A DNA stretch of 64,000 nt from Sipunculus nudus (taxonomy: Eukaryota; Annelida; Sipuncula; Golfingiida; Sipunculidae). The notes under the pieces were generated by a model. It saw only the letters and a list, made by a program, of their open reading frames with translations. It ran no database searches and was not told the DNA's origin. A program made the translations under genes and the position numbers. Of this stretch, positions 38,001 to 47,931 are shown piece after piece. The stretch lies in contig CM049310.1 in the NCBI GenBank assembly GCA_026874595.1, positions 77,123,056 through 77,187,055 of the forward strand, read 5' to 3'. Position 1 is the first letter of the stretch. Each line of letters begins with the position of its first letter.

Positions 38001-40468
38001 ACAAGTGGATATTATCATAAGAAACAACCTGTGTAGCGTGGGGTCGGCGTTGTCTGGCCTAAATGCATAAATCGTATCTTTAGTAAATAAACGTTAAATA
38101 TAGGATAGGATTCTTTAAACATTCAACATACATAAAGCAACATACTTTATAACGATACATGTAAACACTGATCTTACCTTTTAACCACTTCTGCAAAACT
38201 GTTTGGTTCTAAATAATCTGCCCAGTCTGCAAATATAAATAAACATGTTATCCTTTTAAAGATTTAAAAGATATACAAACAAATTACTCTCATTGCATAA
38301 TTTCAGCCTACATCCTTTTGGGCTTTGCAACGATCAAACAATACAAATCTCTGCAATACACTGAATATTTAATTCTCTTTATAAAAAGATAATACAAGTG
38401 TCCACAGACAATTTGTATTGACAGTTTCAGCGATTATGACAAGTTATAAATCTGGGTATAATTTAAAGAAATTTCAGAACTACACAAATTGGTAATATAG
38501 CGTTCCAATTCAGCATAAAGGCCTCAGTATAAATATAATTTTTATAATATGAATATTATGGATGAAAATATATAAAATTGTTACAAAAATATAACAATGT
38601 TTGGCTCCAATTATATGGGGTTTTTTTTGCCTTGAAATGAATAATCAACGAAATTTTATGTCATACTCATGGGCATAAACATGTTTTGTTTAGTCTGTGA
38701 CAGAAAGAAATTTTTAATTTTAGAACTGCATAAATCCAGAATTACAACTGCACATGTTCCATTGAAAACTGCACACATAGGGATCAACTGCATTTCAAAA
38801 TATACCCAGCCCTAAATGTTACATGCATAAATCACATGTGAACGACTGATTCTAGTTAAAATAATAAAACCACTGCATCAAGCTTGCATGAATTATAATA
38901 AAAGGACATACATTTGACGTGTGATATTTTGTACAGGAAAGTGTGCAGATATTTTCATGGCAACTTAATGGCTGCGTGTACAGTGGATGCCATGACAATA
39001 TGCTGACTGCGTAATATATTTAATTCTGTTTTGCATTTAATGGCCATCAAAATTTAATCAGTGTGTCATTTACTTCATCTAATGGCAATGCAGGCTACAT
39101 AGACACAGACATAACATTCTTTCATCTATTTCACTGAAAACACTACAATTAATAAAACCTATGGATTCTAAATGTACTATTCAAAGGTATATAATAAAAG
39201 CTGAAAAGTATATTGTAACCTCGATGGCTCGATTTGGTGGTGCTAGGCGCGTGCCGACAGTACAAACCACTGACATAAATTTGCTGTCAGTTTAAACAAG
39301 TGCGGGTGTGTTTATTTTATTGGGTTTGGGGTATCTTTATATAGGTTTGAATGTTGATAATTTCTGAAATGTCTGATTATGGACGATATTTCATCGGCGT
39401 ATTCTGAAAATTTGCAACATCTGATAATTGATATAGTAGTGCTACTAATGAGCGCAAAGTATAAACCATTTGGAGGAATCCACTATATATATAGCCTGTT
39501 CCACAGTAGGATGCCTAATGAAATTTGGCAATATTTTCATGATTTGACATATTTATTCCAAATGGTATGCTGCAATTAAGGAATGGGACATAGGCCTAAT
39601 TAAAACTGTAATGTTATATAATGCTATTGAAACCATACCTTGCAAAATAGTTAAGTAATGCAATAAAATCAATATCTGAGTAAACAGTCGATTCTTTACA
39701 ACAAATCAACCCTGTTTATGAAGGTCAAGGTCACTAGTCACATTCTCAAACAACAACACTTTAAAACTCTTGATTGGTTGTTTATTGAAATGTCACTTAG
39801 CCACAAGTGTAAAAAAAAACAAAAGGTTGAAAAAATATATATGTTGTTTTTTTTTTATGAAGTTTAACACCTCATATTAGTTTATTTTTGTATCTTTTTG
39901 TTGAAACCTTTAACAACACATTCGCTTGTAGCAAAATAGCATCACTAACGCTTCGCCGGATGGAACCTAAGAAATGGCATGACTTTTCGCCATATTGTTA
40001 AAAATGCTCAATTTGATATGTGAATAACATGGAATACATGCTAAGTAATACTAAAATGCCGTAATCAAGAGAAAAAAGACCGAATGTGATTCAGTATTGA
40101 ATTAATTCTCTGTGATCGAGACCAGCACATATTCCATACTCGTGATTCAATCCCAGGCGTTGCTTTGAGAGCAAGGTTGTAGTGACCAGTCCAAGGTCTG
40201 TGGTTTTCTCTTGGTCCTCCGGTTTCCTGCACCCCTACAGACTACAGAACGCCACCATGCGAGCCATGGACCTATGGACAGTGCCATGTATTACTTATTA
40301 TGACAAGTTGTACAATCCATGTTAAGTAAATCGTGATTACATGTATATAATGTTTATCATCACCGGATCACATAATTCACAGGTTACGTCCGTATTTTTC
40401 CCTCAGGCGAGACTACCGGCGTCAATTTATTTTTCATTGTGGGGTGATGCGCGCACAAACGCACACAC

Positions 40469-40523
<55 letters not shown>

Positions 40524-43500
40524 TGAGCGTCTTTGTGACATATTGCAAATATATTATAGGGTCTGTATGGCATATATCAAATATATATACTTAATCACAT
40601 TTTACATATTTTAAAATTAAGTATAAGATTTGAGAAAATAAACTATTATGTTTCAAATCGAAGTTAATTGTAAACCAGGTTCAGATATTATATTTCATGG
40701 AAAACTCATAAATGGAACCAAAGTCCATAATAATTCTAATTATTAATATATTTCATTTTCAATATATAGATATTATTCTCTGAACAGTTGGGGGATATAC
40801 CTCCCGCTTAATTCCCCCTCCCCCGCTATATTGACGCCCCTGGCCGATACGAAGGTACACCTGCATTCAATCCTGCACAATAGCTAACCCTTTGATGTTA
40901 AGAAATAACGATAATCAATACGAGTGGTCTAAATATATATACAGTATGTGTTAAATTACCTGAGCCCTTTGTAACAAGGTTAGGCTAAAATATGTAGAAC
41001 TGTCTTTGAAAACAGTGAGCAACAATGCAGGCAAGGTAAAGTAAATAGTAGTACACGGCACGTAATCTTCGTGTTTGGCATGGTAAATTATGATTTGTGT
41101 TTTGCACTTGGAAGTTACAACCATGATACGTTTGATAAAGTAATTATTTGTGAAAACGAATGATTTAGGCACATTTTTTTACAGGAACACTGTGTGAAAG
41201 AGTTCCCCCAAACCCGACAACAGCTGGGCGCATAGTTTTCGTGACGTTCTACATAATTCATACTTCCGCGGTGACCTCCGCGCCTGCATGTGTACGCTGA
41301 GGCGAATCAAGGTGATGACATTATATCGCAGATGGTTTCAGAGGCTGAAACTGATGTGATGTCTAGCGTGTCCCTAAGTCCTCGTGATCGATCTGACCGT
41401 TTGCAACCAGACTTGCTGGCACCTGCCGGTCTGGTGACAGACAAATTATGACCTGCCGTGATCTTGGGGAGGAAGCCATTGATGCATCAGGTAACCTCAC
41501 CCCAACTGAAGCTCCACAATCTCAGGTTAACTGCATATCCTCCCACCGATTTCCCAATTTGTCTTTGTCACGGTTGATATCGTTGGTCCTTTAGCACTGC
41601 TTGTTTTAATTTTACACACCCCGTCTCTTCTGGAAAAGGGGATATTTTTGCGTCAATACCTACTATGAGGTTGGTATTATTTTAAAAATGATATTGTTTT
41701 CACTCGTGTTCTATATTCTGTTCTATTGAATAACTATACAAATTGAAATCATTATAACTGCATACGGTACTGTTTATCCATATGGACTTTCAATTTACGG
41801 TTGTTACGGCTTTTATTTGGATCCTCAGTCGCTGGATGTTTGATGAATCATGTTTGTTATTTGCTTACCTTGTAATGTTATTGTAATTTGATCAGGGGAA
41901 AATCCAGGATTTAAGAAAAAAAGGGGGGGTCCAACCCAGGTCTAAATTACACCTGAAAAAAAGGTCCTCAGGTCCGGAACGTTGGGGGGGGGGGGGGGGG
42001 GGTTCCAGGCCGCAAAATTGGTCTGGAACCCTTGAAAAAAATTGTTTCGGCTGAACCCCCCCCCCCCCCTTCCCCCCCCCCCCCCCCCACATCCGCTTCT
42101 GATTGATGAAATATGTATATACAGCGACATATGATAAAAGAGTACTTCCATAATTTATTTATATTTCTCATATTGACTCACCTTGCTGGTTTAGAAAATT
42201 TGAGCTAGCAGCCTGTCCCTCAACAATAGGACAGTGAGAGGTAAAGATAGTCGCCACCGCCATGAAACAGCTGAGGGATTTACAGGACCCTTACGGTATA
42301 AACCAAATAAAGCGGTTTAAGCGCTAGCCTGTGCCCTGATCTATTTCCATCCACAACATCTTTCCTGAATAACACACAAATGCTGTTTCGTTTCTCCGTA
42401 ATCTAGTAAATCTTTATTATCGCAAAATAAACCGGACATTTGATTTTCTCGCCTGTCATGATTGTGGACTCCGCCGTCTTTATTTGCGTCCCGCTACCCA
42501 CTTAGGCGATTGGGAAAGCTAGACAATGCCTTGAATCTATACAGTGTTCATACGAAATAACTTTTTACAAACCTTTTTCCGATGAAATTTCCCTGTAGCC
42601 AAGTTTTCAAGGCGGTGACTAGTTCAGGCTCTCAAAAAATCGATCTGCGCGGTATTTTCTCGGTTTTATTCATGCGCATGCGTGATAAATTTGCTTATTT
42701 TAGTTTGGAGAATGTGTACCGATGTCTACATATGACCTACTCATTAGCTTTGAATTGTTTTAAAGGTCTCTGGCCCTTTCTCTTAAGGCCTGATTCTAGA
42801 ATTTTGTTGTTACCATGGTTACGTATTTTTGGCAATATTATTGAAATTCAGAAATATTTAATCTTACTTTTAAACTTTTTTAAATCTAGAGAGATATTTT
42901 TGCAACAAGTAGCACATGATTATAGTTTAACGTGACACAGTTGCAAATCTCGCCAAATCCCGCACCGTTCCATGTCAAACTACAATATGCGGTATTTCAC
43001 ACAAAGCCGCGATACCACCCAAGATGAGGACAACTGTTCTCAAACCACCGGTGAAGCTGTTGGTATATTTTGGAAACCAAATCAAGACACTGCAAGCCAA
43101 CACAATGTTCCGAATCTTCAATATATGATATTGGACCAAACTCTATAAACTTCTACAAAGCGTTATGCTGAGCTCTTAAATGTAGAAGTCTCACTCACAG
43201 ATCGAAACAGTTATACATTTTTCAAGTAACATTTGAATTGTCTTCTACTTTACGTATTATTCCAATCTATTTGTTAGAAATTTACCATACATAATTTTTT
43301 TCCAGTGTGTTCTTGAAATTAACAAGCCCTCGGCGTGTCCATGTTATACAAAATTAACTCTACGTTTACCATGCCAAGACCAGAATTATCCTTTTTCATC
43401 GTTGGCCACCGCGTAATGTTCCGGTCCTGATAGGTTCCGGGGTCAAATTTTACTCCGCTGCAAATTGATAGTAAAAGAAGCACCTAATTTTTTCCTAGCC

Positions 43501-45021
43501 AGGTTGGAATACGTTTTCTATCAATTGGTTTTGACTCGGGGCGCTCTGTTTCAGTCAAAGACTGTAACGCTGTTGGCCTAATTCAATTAATTTCATTATA
43601 TTCATTAACATTTTGTTTCGCTATAGTACAGAAACGGAAATGAACATATATACATATCATGATTTTTTTTCAAGATATAAATGGAATATGAGAGTAGGTA
43701 GGACTATTGAAAATGCTTAAAATATTTTTGATCTATTTTGTCACAGTTGTAATAGTTTATATTGATATGTTTGAAGATATGTAACTGCTAAACAACGAAG
43801 TTGAAATACGTGTCCGCTAAAAGATTGCGATATGTTACTTTTTTATTCCCGTAATAACTATGCAATGCTTTGATAGCCAGATGGACATATAATTAACTTA
43901 AATAACAATATCTTAATAAATATGACCCGTGTTGAAAGCTTTCTATCAAAATTCTTTTATAACAAATTTGTAATGAAATATAATTGATGGCATTCCTTTT
44001 GAAATATTGTGTAAGAATTATCATGCAACAGCATTTGTTCGGACGACTGACCGGTTACACTTCTAGAAGGTAAGTCAAATAAGTTTTGCTGTAAGCTTCC
44101 AATTGTTTTTAAAGAGATCTGTTTAATTTAGTTTTTAGATAGAGACCCTTTACCCTACTGCGATTTGTTTGTTTCTCAATTATAAAAATATACCCTATGA
44201 AACAGTCGAAAAAAATAATTCAAGAGAAAGTGTCAATCTAGACAATGATATTCGATCACATTTGACAGTGTTGATTCAATATCGGTACCATAAATATTAT
44301 ATTAAGATAGCTGTTGAAACAATTGGAGTGTTTTCATTCATCACATGTCGTTAATTATGTCGTGAAGTCCAAACTAAAACATTGAGACCCAAAATTTAAA
44401 TCTAAGTCGCTGAAATGATTATATTCATTCTATTTCAGAATCTAAATATATAAGTGATAGAATAAATAGAAATTAAAAACATTAAGTAAACTCCGAGGAT
44501 TTTATATGTGTAAATGCAGGCCAAGTTTTTACCTAAATGATTTAGTCGGTGACAGGAACGTAGCCAGTTTTAGATTATCAGTGATAAAAGTGATATACTA
44601 AAATCTGGATGTCAGGAGTACTACCGGGAGTTAGATTTGTTTGTCATGACGACCAGCCAGGCAGTGATTTATAACTCACGTCAGGTACACCTACTGATCT
44701 CGTGCAAGTCACGTATTCCGCGGTAACTTGCGGGAGAACTCCCGGCGGCCTGTATATCCACAGGAAAACAATGGCGTCAGCAGCATCAGAGATCAGCCTC
44801 CGATAGATCAATCAGTGAAGCTTAATACTCTGATATAACACATGTGACAAGCCTCCATTACCTCTAAATCAGGGCAGTCAAACGCTTTGTGTGGGACCAG
44901 ACTCCCTATGTCTGTCACGGAATGGGCTCGGAGTGTTTTCTTATTTTTGAGTTAAAGTTTATTTGATAAAATCACAATCGTTCTGATCGCTATACGGACG
45001 TAGAATCATCATATTATGTAG

Positions 45022-45066
<45 letters not shown>

Positions 45067-45496
45067 GTGTGTGTGTACCCGGCCAGTTGGAGGGCTTACA
45101 ATTGGTGCTGGACAGCAGGAAATGTGCTAATCGTTTACAAGGGAGTTACATGTAGTTGGTTTGTGCCGGCCCCGGGTTATTATTTTTCAGGATTTTATCA
45201 TGATCGCGTTTGCGCGGTTATCACGCAAATATTCTAATAAACCGATCGATGTAATGCTGAAAGAGTCAGTGGCTTACGTCTGCTAGGCTTTTCTTTTAGG
45301 CCAAGCATGCGAATGAGTTTACAAAAAATGTGTACAAAACCGTGTTGTATACTCTTTTCTGTTTAATTACTAAAAAGTAGGGTTTTACAATAGATAAACA
45401 TTGGGTCCAGTAAAATCCTGGGGGTCCGTTAAATTGTTTGCCCTGTCACACCCAATGTTTGTCCGAAAAAAAAAATAGAAAAGACGTTGACAGTTT

Positions 45497-45540
<44 letters not shown>

Positions 45541-47065
45541 AATTTATAGATTTTCGTCCTCAAACACCTGGCAAAGTACACATGAACCCTTATCTATAGA
45601 TTTTTTTTTCTAGCTTTATGAAGGGAGGAACATTGGCACCAGGTCTCTGCAAACTCTTTTCACAAATAATGCAGCCATTAAAACCATCAAAGCCCGCCCC
45701 AGTCTCGTTTCATCGCGTCGAAGATGGGCTTTGTCCATTTGGTCTATTTACATACGTCTCTGTGCGAGTATAACCGCGTCGTTAAAACATCGAGCTTCGG
45801 GGGACCCATTCTAACAAAAGGAAAGTTCGCACCATGAATCTCTCCATATAAAAATATAAAAATCCAATATAAACAACACGCCGTCTCTTGGAATTACCCA
45901 GGGATGAGGCGTTTTTTTCTCAGCTGCGTACAAATTTATATATATGGCTTCCACTTCAATACATAATATATGTATTTATGATAATAAGTTTAATAATACC
46001 TTGATTTATTTGTGTATAAAACCAAAGCAAACATTAACAATCTCATCAAATGTATTTGATATAAAGGCTGTGATTGCATGGTAGGTTTCCCCGGGAATCC
46101 CTGTTAAAGGTGTATTGAGGCGAACGGGTCGAGGATGGGCGCGGCTCGATATTTAACTTTATGTGTACATAATAGGCCGGAACCATAAAACATCTGACTT
46201 GCGCGCTTAATTTCAGATGACTAATGATCCGTGACGTCATACATTCAGATGGAGGTATACGTGTTTGCGCGCAGGCGCGTGGGAGGATTGTGGGAGCAGA
46301 CGACTCACGTTCCGATTCATCAATATAAACTGATCATTGGAAAACATTAAAAAAGATTCGCCAGCAGTTTGTACACCCACGTGTCGTGTTAACTTGCTGT
46401 TTCAAAGCGTATGGATATTGTTAAAAGCCATTTAGGATACATGCTTAAACTGTATAAATTTAACGCTGCCGGTTAGTAAGAAAAGTCAATTGCCCATATA
46501 AAGACAGCCTGACCAAGAAAGAATGTTTTATTATCATTATTATAGGCCCGTAAACCCTTTCCTATAGTTTTTATTAATAAATCCTATACCTGCTGTATAC
46601 CAATTTTATTTGTTGAACTTAGCAAAGCTATAGATGTTAATGATTTGAAACTCCGCGTTATTATGCATATTAGTAAAAATAAACATTATACTATGCCCTT
46701 TATAAAGTGATAATATGTCTTTCAAATTCTTGTAAAATTAAATCAAACTTTTACAGTCAGATTATTTTTTATCTTGTATTGGTGTGTTTTATATTATTAA
46801 TTATGGAATGTGAAAAAGAGTATTCCTGTTTGAGTGGCATTCGTTATCAAAATAACAACTTTGAGCGCGGGTAATATATTGTAACTGATAAACTGAACCG
46901 ATATTACACTTAAATTTAATATATATATATATGTTTCCAAATGCGTTAAATAATATGTATATGTGTTTGTTTTATAATATATATATAACCAATATATATA
47001 TTTATGGATTTATATATATATATATATGAACACATATACATATATACATACACTTATACACAAAT

Positions 47066-47104
<39 letters not shown>

Positions 47105-47750
47105 CATATATTTGTAAATGTACACTTCATATATGTAGAATTATAAAATAACTAATATTTAATATTCCCCGAAAATTCAGTTGATTAATCTGTTAAAGCG
47201 CCTCGATCTGGTAACCGAGGAAACGGTCCGCACCGCATTCGCAAAAGGCAATCGGGCACAACTCCCAGACAGAGTTATGAACCTTCGGAAAGCCTCCATA
47301 TTTCTTTTCAGATCTACAGACATGAGAAAACACCGAAATTAGCTTTAAAAAAGTCTTTTCCATTAAGCGTGTGACAGGGTTATGTCACCGTGGGACACAT
47401 GTGGCAAAGAGTTTTATCGCACAACACTTTACACGATCATTTTCCTGTTTGCGGGTAACTAGACAAGGTATGACTGAAAACCATAAAGGTAGAACGGGGC
47501 AGTGTTCCATTGGAGCTAATGTGGTACTTCCTAGTTTTCTAGCACGTTTTTTCTCATGCTTTCAGGAGCAGGTAGTGGAATGCAAATTAATTCCAAGAAA
47601 ATGTTGATATTATATGTCCTTACCTTCACTGTGTGATCCCGCGTCGTATCTGTCAGCACCGTTTATGTAGTCGTCTAGATTTTGTGCCTGCGCGCATGTA
47701 AATGCCAGTGAGCAAAGCAAAGGCAAAAGCAAACATACATAATTCTCCAT
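34732..47750 (-). CDS. Three-exon gene for a 130-aa secreted protein of unrecognised family
   Basis: The coding sequence is join(34732..34948, 38178..38226, 47624..47750) on the minus strand, 393 bases including TAA. Exon 1 ends in phase 1 and exon 2 in phase 2, and all four splice sites fit GT/AG consensus, so one frame runs from ATG to stop. Residues 1-22 form a signal peptide (MENYVCLLLPLLCSLAFTCA, then QA) with likely cleavage after AQA at 22/23. Residues 23-57 are acidic and aromatic (LDDYINGADRYDAG, DWADYLEP). A Lys-Arg pair sits at 58-59. The remainder is basic and ends in a Lys/Gln/Ser/Pro tail (PSKQSKPASSQ). The predicted mature protein has only two cysteines, in a Cys-Thr-Cys at 88-90. 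No transmembrane segment is seen after the signal. The layout suggests an extracellular factor or a peptide precursor, but that is inference; I recognise no family. The introns are about 9.4 and 3.2 kb and full of repeats. Confidence 0.8.
35049..35092. repeat. (TA)n microsatellite in intron 2
   Basis: An AT dinucleotide tract with one interruption, about 100 bases upstream (gene sense) of the exon 3 acceptor. Confidence 0.9.
35928..36130. mobile_element. Poly-G/GGATCC inverted-repeat element, copy in intron 2
   Basis: GGGGCGGATCCATAATTTAG opens the element, and AACCCAGAAGGACTAATTAC, a GCCGC word, AAAAAGGTTGCGG and G/C runs follow in the same order as in the 24 kb copy. The right end is CTATCCGGTTCTGAT. 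Confidence 0.65.
36212..36268 (+). repeat. 3' fragment of the tRNA-like/TIR element
   Basis: CAAGCTTCAATGGC, ACAGTTCGGTCTG and TACATGCAGCCGG correspond to the right end of 21428-21602. Only about 55 bases are present. Confidence 0.45.
36390..36582 (-). mobile_element. tRNA-like element, diverged copy in intron 2
   Basis: Shares CATTTTGTCACGTAGACA, GGGCCAATCCGGGATTCGAA (minus-strand B-box GCTTCGAATCC), an A-box-like TTGCGAAGCGGTTAG, and GCGAAACAGTT with copy 1. The outer inverted repeats are largely eroded. Confidence 0.55.
37210..37380 (+). mobile_element. GT-rich element, truncated copy in intron 2
   Basis: CTCCGCCACGAGGG, a (GT)n tract, TGTTCACAACATAACTCACG, GGAATCCCATGAAATTGTCA and AATCGATTAAAC match the left two thirds of 8294-8550. 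Confidence 0.58.
38178..38226 (-). CDS. Exon 2: 49-base microexon of the secreted protein gene
   Basis: The exon is bounded by a TTTATATTTGCAG acceptor and an AAAAG/GTAAGAT donor. It encodes residues 43-58 (DWADYLEPNSFAEVVK, with the first Asp codon split) and two bases of Arg59. The split codon at each side joins cleanly to exons 1 and 3, which is the main argument that it is real. It completes the Lys-Arg pair. Confidence 0.78.
38227..40100. other. Start of the long region between exons 2 and 1, no feature recognised
   Basis: AT-rich intronic sequence. Short frames such as 39379-39579 are unsupported. Confidence 0.45.
40110..40320 (+). repeat. Probable SINE-like fragment in intron 1
   Basis: Contains GTGGTTTTCTCTTGGTCCTC then CGGTTTCCTGCACCCCTAC, a phrase I associate with widely dispersed SINE-like elements of marine invertebrates. 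A weak B-box-like GTGATTCAATCCC lies upstream. No second copy is in this window. Confidence 0.38.
40470..40518. repeat. (TA)n microsatellite in intron 1
   Basis: About 49 bases of AT dinucleotide after a short CACACAC stretch. Confidence 0.95.
41268..41600 (+). pseudogene. Coding-like fragment in two frames, possible decayed gene or retroelement piece
   Basis: A frame opening just after a TGA near 41270 reads ...QGDDIISQMVSEAETDVMSS and continues SVSLSPRDRSDRLQPDLLAP until TTATGA near 41451. A second frame begins at the overlapping ATG (MTCRDLGEEAIDASGNLTPT) and runs to TAG near 41594. The composition is acidic and Ser/Leu rich, unlike surrounding chance frames. A single frameshift would join them. 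The family is not recognised; it could be part of a retroelement capsid-type protein or coincidence. It is opposite in strand to the host gene. Confidence 0.25.
41895..42100. mobile_element. Poly-G/GGATCC inverted-repeat element, copy in intron 1
   Basis: AAAATCCAGGATTTAAG, GGTCCAACCCAGGTC, GGTCCTCAGGTCCGGAA, an 18-19 G run, TTCCAGGCCGCAAAATTGG and facing C runs, ending ACATCCGCTTCTGA. Three overlapping minus-strand frames of Gly/Pro come from the homopolymers and are not genes. Confidence 0.65.
42101..45023. other. Intronic stretch, no gene recognised
   Basis: A 117-codon frame at 42582-42935 and a possible short ATG exon at 44023-44069 (see findings) are the only items of note. No repeat family member was identified. 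Confidence 0.4.
45024..45064. repeat. (TA)n microsatellite
   Basis: About 41 bases, followed by GTGTGTGTG. Confidence 0.95.
45396..45460. repeat. Short inverted repeat AAACATTGGGT / ACCCAATGTTT
   Basis: Perfect 11-base arms separated by 43 bases. It may be a remnant of a small inverted-repeat element. Confidence 0.4.
45499..45535. repeat. (TA)n microsatellite
   Basis: About 37 bases of TA in intron 1. Confidence 0.95.
46918..47103. repeat. Cluster of short (TA)n and TATG tracts near exon 1
   Basis: Several AT dinucleotide runs are interspersed with CATATACATATATACATACA-like sequence, about 0.5 kb inside intron 1 from the exon 1 donor. Confidence 0.85.
47624..47750 (-). CDS. Exon 1: signal peptide and acidic start of the secreted protein
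   Basis: This exon gives 42 codons plus one base. The start context is GAC ATG G (G at -3 and +4), and there is no upstream ATG between it and the putative promoter. The hydrophobic core is VCLLLPLLCSLAF, followed by small residues at the likely cleavage site. The exon ends AGTGAAG and the intron begins GTAAGGA, a strong donor. The 9.4 kb intron that follows holds most of the microsatellites and repeats between 38.2 and 47.6 kb. Confidence 0.82.
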
Positions 47751-47886
47751 GTCAATGGCAAAAGTGTGGACGGAGAAAATAAGAATTTGTTTGTATTCCC
47801 CAGTTGAACTGAACTTAAAATGAAAACCGAACTCTAAAGTCCCTGCCGCGCTTTTCGACTACGCGTCCTGTTGGTTTGTCCGAGTT

Positions 47887-47896
47887 TCTCGCGAGA
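47887..47896. promoter_or_regulatory. TCTCGCGAGA palindromic promoter element
   Basis: This exact 10-base palindrome is known as an over-represented core-promoter motif in animals. It lies about 27 bases downstream of the TATA box, at the predicted transcription start. Its activity in this organism is inference. Confidence 0.45.
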
Positions 47897-47922
47897 TCTT
47901 GCCGCACCTTGAGTATAGCGGG

Positions 47923-47931
47923 CTTTATATA
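47923..47931 (-). promoter_or_regulatory. TATA box of the secreted-protein gene
   Basis: A perfect TATATAAAG lies on the minus strand about 175 bases upstream of the ATG, in a locally GC-rich block. A start site 25-30 bases downstream would fall near 47,895-47,900 and give a 5' UTR of roughly 145 bases with no upstream ATG. The start site is inferred, not seen. Confidence 0.6.

Noticed and set aside
41892-42171. Three overlapping Gly/Pro-rich minus frames
   Set aside because: Produced by poly-G and poly-C runs of a repeat element.
42582-42935. 117-codon plus frame
   Set aside because: Hydrophobic and AT-driven composition, no domain, no splice support; long frames of this size are expected a few times by chance.
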